DNA from: Erinaceus europaeus
Taxonomy: Eukaryota > Chordata > Mammalia > Eulipotyphla > Erinaceidae
Length of the DNA: 64,000 nt
NCBI RefSeq assembly: GCF_950295315.1
Contig: NC_080162.1
Span: forward strand, 75,833,843-75,897,842
Direction: 5' to 3'
Shown: one piece after another, positions 63,915-64,000 of the stretch
Layout of the letters: each line of letters begins with the position of its first letter
How positions within the stretch are numbered: the first letter of the stretch is position 1
Notes under the pieces: generated by a model
What the model saw: the letters and a program-made list of their open reading frames with translations, nothing else
Database searches by the model: none
What the model was told of the DNA's origin: nothing
Translations under genes and position numbers: made by a program

Positions 63915-64000
63915 TGTTCCATGCCACCAAAGCAACTCCCTAGCACAAGCTGGGTGTTGTACAACTTAATTCAGTTCTGACATTGTTTTCCTGAAGACAG
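63180..64000 (+). other. EFCAB8 intron, unique, with (GT)n
   Basis: No exon recognised; GT microsatellite 63876-63917. Confidence 0.5.

Overview
This is a piece of a placental-mammal nuclear genome, not a prokaryotic or viral region. Most likely it comes from a hedgehog (Erinaceus). Two + strand genes are cut into short exons with GT-AG introns. The rest is about half interspersed repeats, dominated by tRNA-derived SINE families that I recognise as hedgehog-type (recognition from memory, not a database search). Gene order MAPRE1 then EFCAB8 on the same strand matches human chromosome 20q11.

Layout. 1-5.8 kb: a near full-length LINE-1 on the - strand (3' UTR tip outside the window, ORF2 broken, ORF1 with one frameshift, 5' UTR present), lying in a MAPRE1 intron. 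7.8-19.0 kb: the last four coding exons of MAPRE1 (EB1, microtubule plus-end tracking protein; residues about 90-268) and its 3' UTR with poly(A) signal. The CH-domain start lies left of the window. 19-29 kb: intergenic, very repeat-rich, with several nested insertions. 29.4-63.2 kb: EFCAB8, an EF-hand/WD-repeat protein. Eight exons are well supported and two upstream ones are proposed. The ten phases join without a break (978 nt, 326 codons), and the gene runs off the right edge.

Repeat labels used here (mine): SINE-A = tRNA-related head with 'GGGCGGTAGCGCAGCGGGTTAAG', body ending in CAACAACAA/GGGCAACAAAAGGG. 'A-long' copies carry an extra module of about 65 bp with palindromic ends GCCTCCAGG...CCTGGAGGC. 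SINE-B = 'GGTGGCGCACCTGGTTAAG' head, ends in TCTATCCAATAATAAATAAA. SINE-C = 'GAGGTGGCGCAGTGGATAAAG' head, 'ACATGTACCAGAGTGATGTCTGG', ends AATAAATAAAATCTT. SINE-D = 'GAGACAGCATAATGGTTATG' head, ends 'GAGCAGTGCTCTGG'. 'R' = an unclassified non-coding retroposon about 1 kb or longer whose 3' end reads CACTAATAAAAA. Many copies have clean target-site duplications (TSDs), so nested insertions can be ordered.

The two genes are unrelated in function. EB1 organises microtubule ends; EFCAB8 is a poorly studied EF-hand/WD40 protein. I found no operon-like system, CRISPR or RNA gene. The most unusual items are a short 190-bp retroposon-like element present twice in inverted orientation, a palindromic 3' module shared between SINE families, a chimeric 250-bp insertion, and an EFCAB8 EF-hand that appears unable to bind calcium.
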